A DNA stretch of 64,000 bases from JACDBZ01 sp036262075 (lineage in GTDB: Bacteria > Chloroflexota > Limnocylindria > QHBO01). The stretch is taken from positions 60,021 to 124,020 of the forward strand of contig DATAJO010000016.1 of the NCBI GenBank assembly GCA_036262075.1. Reading direction: 5' to 3'. The position numbers and the translations under genes are program-made. Positions 24,500 to 31,558 of this stretch are shown piece by piece. Each line of letters opens with the position of its first letter. Positions within the stretch are counted from its first letter, which is position 1. A model generated the notes under the pieces. The model worked only from the letters and a program-made list of their open reading frames with translations, did no database searches and had not been told where the DNA came from.

Positions 24500-25507
24500 A
24501 TGACTGGACGCATCACCGTCCTCGGGGCGGGCGCGTGGGGCACGACGCTGGCCCTCCTCCTGGTGAGGGGCGGCTCGGGCGTCACGGTCGGGCTGTGGGC
24601 CCACGATCCGTCCGCGGCGGAGCGGATCGCCCGCGAGCGCGCGAACGAGCGCTACCTGCCCGGCATTCCGCTGCCCGACGAGCTCGAGGTCGTCACCGAC
24701 GAGGACACGCTCGGCGGGCCGCATCGGCTCTACGTCCTCGCCGTACCCTCGGCCCATGCGCGCGCCACGCTCCGGCGTCTCGCGCCGTCCCTGGCGCCCG
24801 GCGTCGCGGTCCTGTCGGTCGTGAAGGGCATCGAGGACGGGACGCACTGCCGGATGAGCGAGGTCGTCGCCGCCGAGGCGCCGGGGCGGGGGATCGCCGT
24901 GCTGTCCGGGCCGAACCTCGCGCGTGAGATCGCGGCCGGCAAGCCGGCGGGCACCGTCGTCGCATCGGCCGATGCGTCCCTCGCCTCGGAGGTCGCCGCC
25001 CTCCTCGGATCGGATCGGTTCCGCGTGTACACGAACCCCGACGTCGTCGGCGTGGAGCTGGCCGGGGCGCTGAAGAACGTCGTGGCGCTCGCGGCCGGCA
25101 TGGTCGACGGCCTGGCGTTCGGCGACTCGGCCAAGGCCGGGATCGTCACCCGCGGCCTGGCCGAGATGTCGCGCCTCGGCGTGGCGGCCGGGGCGCATCC
25201 GCTGACGTTCGCCGGCCTGGCGGGTGTCGGCGACCTCATCGCCACCTGCATGTCGCCGCTGTCGCGCAACCGGCGCGCCGGTGAGCTCATCGCGTCTGGC
25301 GTCCCGTGGCCCGAGGCGGGGGAGCAGCTGCCCGGCGTGGCCGAGGGCGTCGCGACGGTCAGCGGCGCGCTGGCCCTGGCCGCCACCCACGACGTCGAGC
25401 TGCCGATCGCCGAGCAGGTGCGGGCCGTCGTCTTCGATCGCCGGCCGCCGCTTCAGGCCGTCGCCGACCTCATGTCGCGCAGCACGAAGGACGAGCTGAC
25501 GCGCTGA
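24500..25507 (+). CDS. gpsA: Glycerol-3-phosphate dehydrogenase [NAD(P)+]
   Basis: A 335-residue enzyme making sn-glycerol 3-phosphate for phospholipids. The Rossmann motif ITVLGAGAWGTTLALLL is at the N-terminus. VLSVVKGIEDGT, AVLSGPNLAREIAAG and the catalytic Lys region VELAGALKNVVALAAGM follow, then GLAGVGDLIATCMSPLSRNR. The start is ATG 24500; TAGCAT at 24484-24489 ends 10 nt upstream. The DNA around the stop contains a 14-bp direct repeat (GACGAGCTGACGCG twice). A hairpin terminator follows. Confidence 0.95.
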   Translation: MTGRITVLGAGAWGTTLALLLVRGGSGVTVGLWAHDPSAAERIARERANERYLPGIPLPDELEVVTDEDTLGGPHRLYVLAVPSAHARATLRRLAPSLAPGVAVLSVVKGIEDGTHCRMSEVVAAEAPGRGIAVLSGPNLAREIAAGKPAGTVVASADASLASEVAALLGSDRFRVYTNPDVVGVELAGALKNVVALAAGMVDGLAFGDSAKAGIVTRGLAEMSRLGVAAGAHPLTFAGLAGVGDLIATCMSPLSRNRRAGELIASGVPWPEAGEQLPGVAEGVATVSGALALAATHDVELPIAEQVRAVVFDRRPPLQAVADLMSRSTKDELTR

Positions 25508-25519
25508 CGAGCTGACGCG

Positions 25520-25554
25520 ACGGGGCCGACGGCGTCGCCCGCCATCGGCCCCGT
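25520..25554. terminator. Bidirectional hairpin terminator between gpsA and DUF3618 gene
   Basis: ACGGGGCCGA (25520-25529) pairs perfectly with TCGGCCCCGT (25545-25554) around a 15-nt loop. It lies between convergent stop codons at 25507 and 25574. There is no U-tract on either side. Confidence 0.6.
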
Positions 25555-25573
25555 GAGGTGTCGGCGTGCGGTC

Positions 25574-26350
25574 TCAGCCGCCGGCGCGGCCCGACTGCTC
25601 CGACTCGACCTTGTCGAGCGCCTCCTCCGCGCGGTCGGTGGCCTGACCGACGGTGTCCCGCACGGTCTCGCCGACGGCGCGGCTCGCGTCGCCGAGCATC
25701 TGCCGCTCCGGCGGCGTCTCGGGGATGAGCGCGCCGACGAGCGCGCCGGCGCCGACGGCGATGGCCCCGACGGCCAGCGGGCTCGACTGCATGAAGCGCT
25801 CGATGCGCCAGCCGGTGACCTGGACGGTCTGTCCGACGGTCTCGCTGACCTGCCCGGCGGTCTGCCCGACGGTCTCGCCGACCTGCCCCACCGTCTGGCC
25901 GACCGTGTCGCCGACGTTCGACATCGCCTCGCCGGCCCGGTCGGCAATGCCGCGATCCTGCTGTCGCCCGTCACCGGCGCGGTAGCCGTAGCCGGAGCCT
26001 GCCGCGTACCCCGGGCGGTGCCCGGTGCCGGTGCGGGTTCCGTTCGATCGGTTCATCCACAGCATCGCGAGCCCCGCGCCGGCCATCGCGGCCGGGATCG
26101 GGTTGCTCCTGATCGTGTCCATCACCATGTCGCTCATTCCCTTCGCGGTTTCCTCGACCCGACCGATGGTCGCGTCGCGGACGTTCTCCTTGGCCTGGTG
26201 GACGAGGTTCCCCGGCTCCAGTCGCTCGCCGAGCTCGTGGAGCGTTCCGCCCATCTCGACGCGGGTCTCCTCGATATCGGACCGAATCGCCGCCATCTCG
26301 ACGTCCTCGTCGGTCATGTCGGTCGGTCCGTCGTTGCGTTCCGTCGTCAC
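25574..26350 (-). CDS. DUF3618-like membrane protein with heptad-like repeats
   Basis: A 258-residue protein. The N-terminal MAAIRSDIEETRVEMGGTL is the DUF3618 signature (RxxIexTRxeL). A short hydrophobic stretch around NPIPAAMAGAGLAMLWM follows. The middle has a run of TVGQ/ETVGQ repeats (about 145-180) predicted to be helical, and a second membrane segment lies near 190-215 (SPLAVGAIAVGAGALVGAL). Such proteins are usually found with holin-like and YtjA/CsbD-type stress membrane proteins; the function is unknown. GTG 26350 overlaps the stop of the upstream holin-like gene. Confidence 0.75.
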   Translation of the reverse strand: MTTERNDGPTDMTDEDVEMAAIRSDIEETRVEMGGTLHELGERLEPGNLVHQAKENVRDATIGRVEETAKGMSDMVMDTIRSNPIPAAMAGAGLAMLWMNRSNGTRTGTGHRPGYAAGSGYGYRAGDGRQQDRGIADRAGEAMSNVGDTVGQTVGQVGETVGQTAGQVSETVGQTVQVTGWRIERFMQSSPLAVGAIAVGAGALVGALIPETPPERQMLGDASRAVGETVRDTVGQATDRAEEALDKVESEQSGRAGG

Positions 26351-26757
26351 TTCAGGGACTCCTTCGCGTACTCGACGTCCTGGCGGATCGTCTCGACGGT
26401 CTGCGTCGGCGCGGGGTTGGCGCGACGGATCTCGCCGATGCCCGCGCCGGCCACGATGGCGCCCACGACGAGCGTGACCGCGCCGACGATGAGCGCGGCA
26501 AGCCAGGCGTCGAGGCCGGCATCGACCAGCGCGAGCGCGATCGCCGCGAGCACGAACAGCAGGCCTGCGTAGACGAACGCGCCGCCGATGCCGGACATCG
26601 CCGCCCCGCGTCCGAGCCGGCTCAGCCCGGTCGTCACTTCGACCCGCGCAAGGTCGATCTCGCGACGGACGAGCGTGCCCACCTGGCGGCCGAGGTCACC
26701 GAGAAGGTCGCCGATCCCCCGGCTCTCCTCGCGGACGGTCATGTCGTTCGGCCTCAT
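26347..26757 (-). CDS. Phage-holin-3 (DUF1469)-like membrane protein
   Basis: About 136 residues. An amphipathic N-terminal helix (IGDLLGDLGRQVGTLVRREIDLARVEV) precedes two transmembrane helices (about 62-88 and 92-118) and a charged tail. This is the DUF1469/YqjE type, which despite the family name is a cellular envelope protein, not a phage gene. It is paired with the DUF3618 gene in many genomes, as here (GTGA overlap). ATG 26757 or ATG 26742 are both possible starts; longer readings add an unlikely Arg/Pro-rich leader. Confidence 0.75.
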   Translation of the reverse strand: MRPNDMTVREESRGIGDLLGDLGRQVGTLVRREIDLARVEVTTGLSRLGRGAAMSGIGGAFVYAGLLFVLAAIALALVDAGLDAWLAALIVGAVTLVVGAIVAGAGIGEIRRANPAPTQTVETIRQDVEYAKESLK

Positions 26758-26955
26758 GCCGATCGGTGGCGCGGACATCGCCCTGCACCTGGGGACCGCG
26801 GTCATCCTCTACGGGGTGACGCTCATCGACGAGCGTGATCGCGAAGTGGTGCGCAGCACCTGATCGGCCCCTCTTCATCCGTCGGCCGCGGGCGGCCTCT
26901 CCTCCACCGCGGCCGGCGTCCTTGCCTCGGCCGCAGGACGTGGCCGGAGGCACCG

Positions 26956-26981
26956 ATCGGGCCGGGACATCCCGGCCCGAT
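26956..26981 (+). terminator. Perfect 12-bp hairpin
   Basis: ATCGGGCCGGGA and TCCCGGCCCGAT pair perfectly with a 2-nt spacer and are followed by TTTGCTGTCT. It looks like an intrinsic terminator on the forward strand, but no forward gene clearly ends just before it. It may instead insulate the small-gene cluster that begins at 27049. Confidence 0.5.
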
Positions 26982-27048
26982 TTGCTGTCTGCGGCACGGC
27001 GTGTGCTTCTGAGGCGGGTGCATCGGTGCCCACTCAGGAGGTGTGCGG

Positions 27049-27242
27049 ATGAGGCGCTTCGCCCGTGACTATGGCCTCGGGATCGTGCTTGCGGTCCTCT
27101 TCGTCGTCAGCTGGATCGGCCAGTCGCTGACGGGCTGGGTCAGTCGAAGGACTCGGACGACGAGATCATGCTCCAGCTGACGCAGATCCGCCGCGAGCTG
27201 AAGGAGCTGGCGGCGGCGCGCGGGAAGGAGCCGACGAAGTGA
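27049..27242 (+). pseudogene. Decayed DUF6766-like small membrane protein gene (frame-broken)
   Basis: ATG 27049, with AGGAGG at 27036-27041, opens RRFARDYGLGIVLAVLF and continues VVSWIGQSLTGW, the N-terminal helix of DUF6766-type proteins, then runs out of frame to TGA 27178-27180. From about 27138 another frame reads GQSKDSDDEIMLQLTQIRRE and ends at TGA 27240-27242, resembling the C-terminal SKDSD-type end of the family. The middle ~100 residues expected for the family are absent. CAGTCG occurs on both sides of the junction (27121 and about 27141), compatible with deletion between short repeats. The downstream GTG overlaps this second stop. A genuine short protein with a frameshift is the alternative. 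Confidence 0.5.
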
Positions 27243-27424
27243 AGAAGCACGAGCTGAACCGCGCCCTGGAGGCCGATCGGAAGGAGATCGAAGGCGCGCT
27301 CGAGGAGACGCTCAGCCAGACGATCCGCGAGGCGTGGCTGCCGAACACCGTCGTCTGGGTCGGGGTCGTGGGCGGTGGCTTCCTCCTGAACCTTCTCGTC
27401 CTGCTCCTCGTCTCCGTTGGGTGA
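27239..27424 (+). CDS. Small single-pass membrane protein
   Basis: A 61-residue protein, MKKHELNRALEADRKEIEGA onward, with a charged helical N-terminal half and one transmembrane helix at about residues 36-59. GTG 27239 overlaps the preceding stop (GTGA), suggesting coupled translation. I do not recognise a family. It precedes a response-regulator gene that starts within or just after its end. Confidence 0.55.
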   Translation: MKKHELNRALEADRKEIEGALEETLSQTIREAWLPNTVVWVGVVGGGFLLNLLVLLLVSVG

Positions 27425-27428
27425 CGAC

Positions 27429-27851
27429 GTGACGCAGGGGCTGGCACCGCCGGCCGGCGAGCAGCCGCCGGTCGCGGCACCCCGTCCGCGGGTCCTCGTC
27501 GTCGACGACTCGCCGGACATGCGTGCACTGCTCGCCGAGGTGCTCGAGGTCGCCGGGTACGACGTCGTGCGGGCCGCCTCCGGCGCCCGCGCCCTGGCCG
27601 AGATGAACGTCCGGGTCCCGGACCTCGTCATCACCGACCTGCTCATGCCGGGCATGACGGGCTTCACCCTGCGCGCGACGATGCTCCGCAACGAGCGGCT
27701 GGCGGCGGTGCCGGTCATCGTCCTGTCCGCCTACTGGCGCCGTCCGAGCGATACCCTCGAGGCCAGTGACGTCTTGTCGAAGCCGCTGAACATCGACCGG
27801 CTGCTCGAGGCGGTCGCGCGCCTGACCGGCCCAGCGCGGACGCCGGGCTGA
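27429..27851 (+). CDS. Stand-alone response regulator receiver protein
   Basis: About 140 residues, a single CheY-like receiver. It has the acidic pair in RVLVVDDSPDMRALLAEVL, the phospho-acceptor Asp in DLVITDLLMPGMTGF, Ser in VIVLSAYW and Lys in VLSKPLNIDRLLEAV. No output domain is present. GTG 27429 is used; TTG 27417, inside the preceding gene, would add four residues. The N-terminal ~20 residues are Pro/Ala-rich. The cognate kinase is not in the window. The next gene is a degenerate receiver with a zinc ribbon. Confidence 0.85.
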   Translation: MTQGLAPPAGEQPPVAAPRPRVLVVDDSPDMRALLAEVLEVAGYDVVRAASGARALAEMNVRVPDLVITDLLMPGMTGFTLRATMLRNERLAAVPVIVLSAYWRRPSDTLEASDVLSKPLNIDRLLEAVARLTGPARTPG

Positions 27852-27897
27852 CGGCCTGGTCCACCTCGCTGGCACGTGCGCTGCACTAGGCCGGCTC

Positions 27898-28548
27898 GTG
27901 GAGGGCATGACCGAGCGCGCGACCAAGACCTGTCAGCGGTGCGGGCGCCAGGGCAAGAACGCATTCCGGCGGCTGGTGCTCGCCGATCGCGTCGTCGGCT
28001 GGGTGTGCTCCCACAGCGAGACGTGCACCGCGCGAACGCGCCTCCGGGCGCGACGCCAGTACCGCAGCGGTGAGCCGACCCAGCACGAGCTCCCCTGGAT
28101 CGAGAAGCCGGTGTGCGTCATCGGCTCCGATCGGGACGAGACCGCCCTCGTCGGGCAGGTGCTCGAGGAGCTGGCCGGCCTCGACGTCGACGTCCTCGGC
28201 GCGGACGCGCGCTCGCTGGCCCGGATGATCGCGCGGGACTACGGCTGCGTCGTCGTCAGCTGCGCGTGGTCCGACGGGGCGGGCTACCTGAGCGAACTCG
28301 CGCGTCGCCTCCAGACGATGCGCCGTCGGGCCATTCCCATCGTCGTGTGCCACACCGCCGGCGCCATGAGCCCGTCAACCGCGGATCTCATCCTCGAGAC
28401 GGGCGCGCACCCGATCGCCCGCCCCTTCGACGCCAATGACCTCATCGACACCGTCGGCCGCGCCGCTGCCGGGCAGGCGCCGCCCGCCCCCGGCTGGGTG
28501 GCGATCCCGATCGAGGACGAGAAGCGCGTGCGCTCCACCGCCTGCTGA
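27898..28548 (+). CDS. Zinc-ribbon protein fused to a degenerate receiver-like domain
   Basis: A 216-residue protein. The N-terminal ~45 residues carry KTCQRCGRQGKNAF and WVCSHSETC, four Cys spaced like a zinc ribbon. Residues ~70-190 have receiver-like alternation: VCVIGSDRDE, a beta strand YGCVVVSCAWSDG where the phospho-Asp should be (Ser/Cys instead), IPIVVCHTAGA and HPIARPFD with Arg in place of the conserved Lys. It therefore looks like a pseudo-receiver that cannot be phosphorylated in the normal way. It follows a true receiver gene. GTG 27898 or ATG 27907 may be the start. Confidence 0.6.
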   Translation: MEGMTERATKTCQRCGRQGKNAFRRLVLADRVVGWVCSHSETCTARTRLRARRQYRSGEPTQHELPWIEKPVCVIGSDRDETALVGQVLEELAGLDVDVLGADARSLARMIARDYGCVVVSCAWSDGAGYLSELARRLQTMRRRAIPIVVCHTAGAMSPSTADLILETGAHPIARPFDANDLIDTVGRAAAGQAPPAPGWVAIPIEDEKRVRSTAC

Positions 28549-28566
28549 ACGCCGCCACGGACGAGG

Positions 28567-28872
28567 TCAGGCGGATCGCTCGTCGACGAGGTCCTCGAGA
28601 TCGGCCTCGGCCGCGTCGAGCTCGCGCAGCACCGGCTCGATATCGGCGTCCACGACCCCATGGGATCCGCGCCCGGCGTCGAGCTGGAGCAGGCGAGCGC
28701 GGACGTCCTGGAGGAGGACCGCGGCCCGGTCGCGCCACTCACGCCGCTGGGCGGCCCGCTCCGCATCGTCCATCTCGGCCGCGGCGAGGTCGACGATGGC
28801 CGAGCGCAGGGTCACGCGGACCGTGCGCGTCTCGAGCGCCGGGCGCCGCAGGGCCCATGCCCGCCGGTCCAC
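28567..28872 (-). CDS. Hypothetical small helical acidic protein
   Basis: About 101 residues, rich in Ala, Glu, Asp and Arg. It appears entirely helical (SAIVDLAAAEMDDAERAAQ, then LRELDAAEADLEDLVDERSA) and is likely a short coiled coil. GTG 28872 has GGAGG 8 nt upstream on the reverse strand and is preferred over an ATG at 28950. Not recognised. It is convergent with the zinc-ribbon/pseudo-receiver gene, with only ~18 bp between stops. Confidence 0.5.
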   Translation of the reverse strand: MDRRAWALRRPALETRTVRVTLRSAIVDLAAAEMDDAERAAQRREWRDRAAVLLQDVRARLLQLDAGRGSHGVVDADIEPVLRELDAAEADLEDLVDERSA

Positions 28873-29043
28873 CGCTGGTTCCTCCAGGCTCCCCTCGCTC
28901 GGTCGTGGTGGGTCTTTTCGGATCCGGGCATGATACGCGCGTCGGGCCATCTACAACGAGCGGGCCGCTGCCGCGCTGCGGCGCGGGCGGGTATCATCAC
29001 CAACGGGCATCGCCGGGACTTTCCGCCGGCATGCCGATGCGGT

Positions 29044-29120
<77 letters not shown>

Positions 29121-29204
29121 TTTCATGCCCGCTGATCTGCGCGCACGTCGGCACGAAGGTTGCTTCTGCGGCTGGCGCTGTTCACGCGCGAAGGGGGAAC
29201 CGAA

Positions 29205-29381
29205 ATGGCGGTCGTATCGCCGGATCAGGGGGCGGAGCCGATGCCGCTGCCTCAGCATCCATCGGACGCGCCCGCGCCGGACGAGGACTGGCTCGACGCC
29301 GATGGCGAGGCGTACGTGATCTTCACGCACGACGACGAGTGGCCGGAGCACTTCGGCGCGGCCAGGAGCGGCGTCCCGTAG
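29205..29381 (+). CDS. Hypothetical small acidic protein
   Basis: A 58-residue protein that is strongly acidic and Pro-rich, with DEDWLDADGEAYVIFTHDDE in the middle. ATG 29205 has AGGGGG 7 nt upstream, which decides the start. The short Tyr-Val-Ile-Phe strand within acidic flanks gives no family. A hairpin terminator follows 22 bp after its stop, so it is probably a single-gene unit behind the tRNA-Pro. Confidence 0.5.
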   Translation: MAVVSPDQGAEPMPLPQHPSDAPAPDEDWLDADGEAYVIFTHDDEWPEHFGAARSGVP

Positions 29382-29403
29382 GGGAGCGCGCAGACGAGAC
29401 GAG

Positions 29404-29426
29404 GGGCGGGGCGATGCGCCCCGCCC
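29404..29426. terminator. Hairpin terminator between the acidic protein and the Cys-rich peptide
   Basis: GGGCGGGGCG (29404-29413) and CGCCCCGCCC (29417-29426) form a perfect 10-bp stem with a 3-nt loop, followed by TT on the forward strand. It can serve both the forward gene ending at 29381 and the reverse peptide ending at 29440. Confidence 0.65.
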
Positions 29427-29439
29427 TTCGCATGCGCCG

Positions 29440-29502
29440 TCAGCAGCACCCGCCTCCGCAGCAGTCGGTGCAACAGTCGCAGTCGCAGGACTCGTGACGC
29501 AT
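29440..29502 (-). CDS. Tiny Cys-rich peptide divergent from arsR (metallothionein-like candidate)
   Basis: A 20-residue peptide from ATG 29502, beginning MRHESCDCDCCTDCC and ending in a Gly-Cys cluster: 9 of 20 residues are Cys. GGGAGG lies 8 nt before this ATG on the reverse strand. In-frame alternatives at GTG 29538, ATG 29535 or ATG 29523 would add up to 12 residues. It is transcribed away from arsR across a 38-bp symmetric dyad that probably binds ArsR, so it is likely part of the same metal(loid) response. Soft-metal or arsenite binding is an inference from Cys content and context; I know no family for it. A hairpin follows the stop. Confidence 0.45.
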   Translation of the reverse strand: MRHESCDCDCCTDCCGGGCC

Positions 29503-29552
29503 TCCGCGTACCTCCCAGCTCATCGGCGCATCCATCACGCCGTCGCCATCAG

Positions 29553-29590
29553 CATATCGACGACTGTCAATATTGACGGCGACCGATATG
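29553..29590. promoter_or_regulatory. Symmetric dyad operator between Cys-rich peptide and arsR
   Basis: CATATCG (29553-29559), 6 nt, the perfect palindrome GTCAATATTGAC (29566-29577), 6 nt, CGATATG (29584-29590): the arms are exact inverted repeats, centred at 29571.5. The -10 elements are also placed almost symmetrically: TATGAT (29587-29592) towards arsR and TATGCT (29556-29551) towards the peptide. The layout is typical of an ArsR-family site repressing both directions. Confidence 0.75.
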
Positions 29591-29599
29591 ATGGCCGCC

Positions 29600-29893
29600 A
29601 TGGGCGATGACATTGGCGCCGAGGTTCGATTCCTCCAGGCGCTCGCGGACCCGGTCCGGCTCTCGATCGTGCGGCAGCTGGCGGCCTGCGCGCAGGTCTG
29701 CGCGTGCGACTTCACGGAGTGCTGCACGGTGAGCCAGCCGACGATCAGCCATCACCTGCGCGTCCTGCGCGAGGCGGGGATCGTCACCAGCGAGCGGCGC
29801 GGGACGAACATCGTGTACGCGCTGGCGCCCGACTTCGCGCGACGCTGGGCGGCCATCGGCGCGAACCTCGCCGGCCTGGTCGCCGTGGCATGA
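29600..29893 (+). CDS. arsR: ArsR family metalloregulator
   Basis: A 97-residue winged-helix repressor. FLQALADPVRLSIVRQLAA opens the fold, and TVSQPTISHHLRVLREAG is the recognition helix region. Just before it, AQVCACDFTECC supplies four Cys in and near alpha3, the position where arsenite-sensing ArsR proteins use CVCDL. ATG 29600 is 7 nt after TATGAT, with no Shine-Dalgarno; upstream TTG 29573 and ATG 29588 lie in the operator or -10 and are rejected. The gene overlaps the reductase by ATGA. Confidence 0.9.
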   Translation: MGDDIGAEVRFLQALADPVRLSIVRQLAACAQVCACDFTECCTVSQPTISHHLRVLREAGIVTSERRGTNIVYALAPDFARRWAAIGANLAGLVAVA

Positions 29894-30312
29894 CGCCGAC
29901 CGTCGCCTTCCTGTGCGTCCACAACGCCGGCCGCTCGCAGATGGCGGCCGGATTCCTCCGGCATCTCGCCGGCGATCGCGTGCGGGTGCTGTCCGCCGGC
30001 TCGGAGCCCGCGGCATCGGTCAATCGGGTCGCGGTGGCGGCCATGGCCGAGCGCGGGATTGACATCGGCGGCGTCCAGCCACGCACATGGACCGATGCGG
30101 AGCTGCGCTCCGCCGACGTGATCGTGACGATGGGCTGCGGCGACGCCTGCCCGGTCATTCCGGGCGCGCGGTACCTCGACTGGGAGCTCGACGACCCCGC
30201 CGGCCGGCCGATCGAGGAGGTCCGCCCGATCCGCGACGAGATCGAGCGACGGGTGCGCGGGCTCGTGACCGAGCTCGGGCTGGAGCCGCCGACCTCAGGC
30301 CGGGCGGGGTGA
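29890..30312 (+). CDS. arsC: Arsenate reductase, low-molecular-weight phosphatase type
   Basis: A 140-residue LMW-PTPase-fold protein. The catalytic loop FLCVHNAGRSQMA (C-x5-R-S) is near residue 8, TMGCGDACPV is in the middle, and the general acid is in YLDWELDDPAG. The second Cys pair in MGCGDAC fits thioredoxin-coupled arsenate reductases that reduce arsenate to arsenite. It is co-translated with arsR. No arsenite efflux gene (arsB/acr3) is present in the window. The 3' end overlaps the convergent Lgt-like gene by 18 bp. Confidence 0.85.
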   Translation: MTPTVAFLCVHNAGRSQMAAGFLRHLAGDRVRVLSAGSEPAASVNRVAVAAMAERGIDIGGVQPRTWTDAELRSADVIVTMGCGDACPVIPGARYLDWELDDPAGRPIEEVRPIRDEIERRVRGLVTELGLEPPTSGRAG

Positions 30313-31455
30313 GCGCTCGAGGCTGAGCGACGAGCGGCGCGGGTCGGCCCGCAGCCGCAGGAGCATCTGACGCGCGGCGAGGTAGGCCGAGATCCCGACC
30401 ACGAAGATCACGCCGTCGACCGGCGGGATGTCGTTCACGACGAGGAAGCCGAAGAGGGCGGCGAGCACGAGGCCGATGCCGGACTCGAGCAGCTGGGTCG
30501 GGATCCGCCGGGCGCCGATCCGCCGATCCGACGACCACACGCCCCAGCGGGCCGCGGTGCATCGGCCGGCGCAGCAGCCGGTGAAGAAGCAGCCGAGGCG
30601 GCCGATGCCGACGCCGACGAAGAAGGCCACCACGCCCGCGTCGAGCACGACGAGCGGCGGCAGGCCGAGCGCCAGCATCGCGAGCACGCCGGCGATGGGA
30701 GCCGCGACGATCGAGCCGTCGATCGACCAGCCCTCGCCGAGCGACTGCCGCCAGCGGTTCGGCCGCAGCACGACGTACCAGACCTTCGCCCCCACGATGC
30801 CGCCGAGCACGGCGACGGCGCTGACGAGCACGACCTCCCCGGCACCGATGCCCTCGCGGCCGACGAGCAGGGTGAGGACCCAGATCCCGACGACGATGCC
30901 GAGGCCGACGAGCGCGCTCCACGAGCCGTGGACGACGGCCGGCACCGACGACAGCCGGGCCGCGATGCCGGACGTCGAGCGGACCGGGCCGTACGGGGCA
31001 TCGGTGAGGCGCCATCGGCGCCACGACCAGCCGGCGCGCGGGAGCGTGTGGCCGGAGCCGCGCTCGCGGGTGCGCGCGCCGAGCGGGCCGGGCCTGTCGC
31101 GGATGAGCTCGGCGGTGACCTCCCACGTCCCGCGGTTGAGGTGGTAGGCCCAGGTCGTGACCGACACCGGCCCGCTGCCGGGGACGATGCGCTCGATGCG
31201 CTCGTCCTGGGTGAAGCTGTCGGCCGCGGCCGGCTTGCCGGTGACGTCGGTGCGGCGTCCGGCGAAGCGCACCGTGGCCGCGAACGGCTCGCCCTCGGTG
31301 CCCGGATCGAGCGCGACCGTGACCGCCAGCCCCTCGCTCTCGAGCTGCTCGGTCTGCGTCGCGGCCGGGCGTGGCGCCGGGGTGGCCGCAGCGCGCGTGG
31401 CACGCGGCGCTTGCCGGCGCCGCTGGCCGGGGCGGAAGCCCCCGCGTCGGCTCAT
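30295..31455 (-). CDS. Lgt-like (prolipoprotein diacylglyceryl transferase family) membrane protein
   Basis: About 386 residues. A ~190-residue Arg/Ala-rich and beta-type N-terminal region (TVALDPGTEGEPF, SVTTWAYHLNRGTWEVTAEL) precedes a polytopic domain resembling Lgt: a SIDGSIVAAPIAGVLAMLAL block, the Lgt-signature-like GRLGCFFTGCCAGRC and IPTQLLESGIGLVLAALFGF. The SIHGG-type segment that carries the essential His103 of E. coli Lgt reads SIDGS here. Real diacylglyceryl transfer is therefore doubtful. ATG 31455 is the most plausible start. It might modify another substrate or act in quorum-type processing. Confidence 0.65.
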   Translation of the reverse strand: MSRRGGFRPGQRRRQAPRATRAAATPAPRPAATQTEQLESEGLAVTVALDPGTEGEPFAATVRFAGRRTDVTGKPAAADSFTQDERIERIVPGSGPVSVTTWAYHLNRGTWEVTAELIRDRPGPLGARTRERGSGHTLPRAGWSWRRWRLTDAPYGPVRSTSGIAARLSSVPAVVHGSWSALVGLGIVVGIWVLTLLVGREGIGAGEVVLVSAVAVLGGIVGAKVWYVVLRPNRWRQSLGEGWSIDGSIVAAPIAGVLAMLALGLPPLVVLDAGVVAFFVGVGIGRLGCFFTGCCAGRCTAARWGVWSSDRRIGARRIPTQLLESGIGLVLAALFGFLVVNDIPPVDGVIFVVGISAYLAARQMLLRLRADPRRSSLSLERSPRPA

Positions 31456-31507
31456 CGGGTGGGTCGCTGCTCGGGACGCATCGGCCCCGATGATCGCAGA
31501 TATGAGA

Positions 31508-31538
31508 ACGACCCCTCCGGGGGGACCGGAGGGGTCGT
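31508..31538 (-). terminator. Strong hairpin terminator downstream of the small lipoprotein gene
   Basis: ACGACCCCTCCGG (31508-31520) and CCGGAGGGGTCGT (31526-31538) form a perfect 13-bp stem with a 5-nt loop. On the reverse strand it lies 20 bp after the lipoprotein stop and is followed by TCTCATAT. Confidence 0.75.
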
Positions 31539-31558
31539 GGATCGTTGTCGGCTCGGGG

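Noticed and set aside
26756..26863. 36-codon forward frame beginning MPIGGADIALHLG
   Set aside because: It has no ribosome-binding site or recognisable family, and starts antisense at the beginning of the holin-like gene; support is too weak.
29573..29599. TTG 29573 or ATG 29588 as arsR start codons
   Set aside because: Both lie within the operator dyad or the TATGAT -10 element; ATG 29600 fits the leaderless geometry and the family start.
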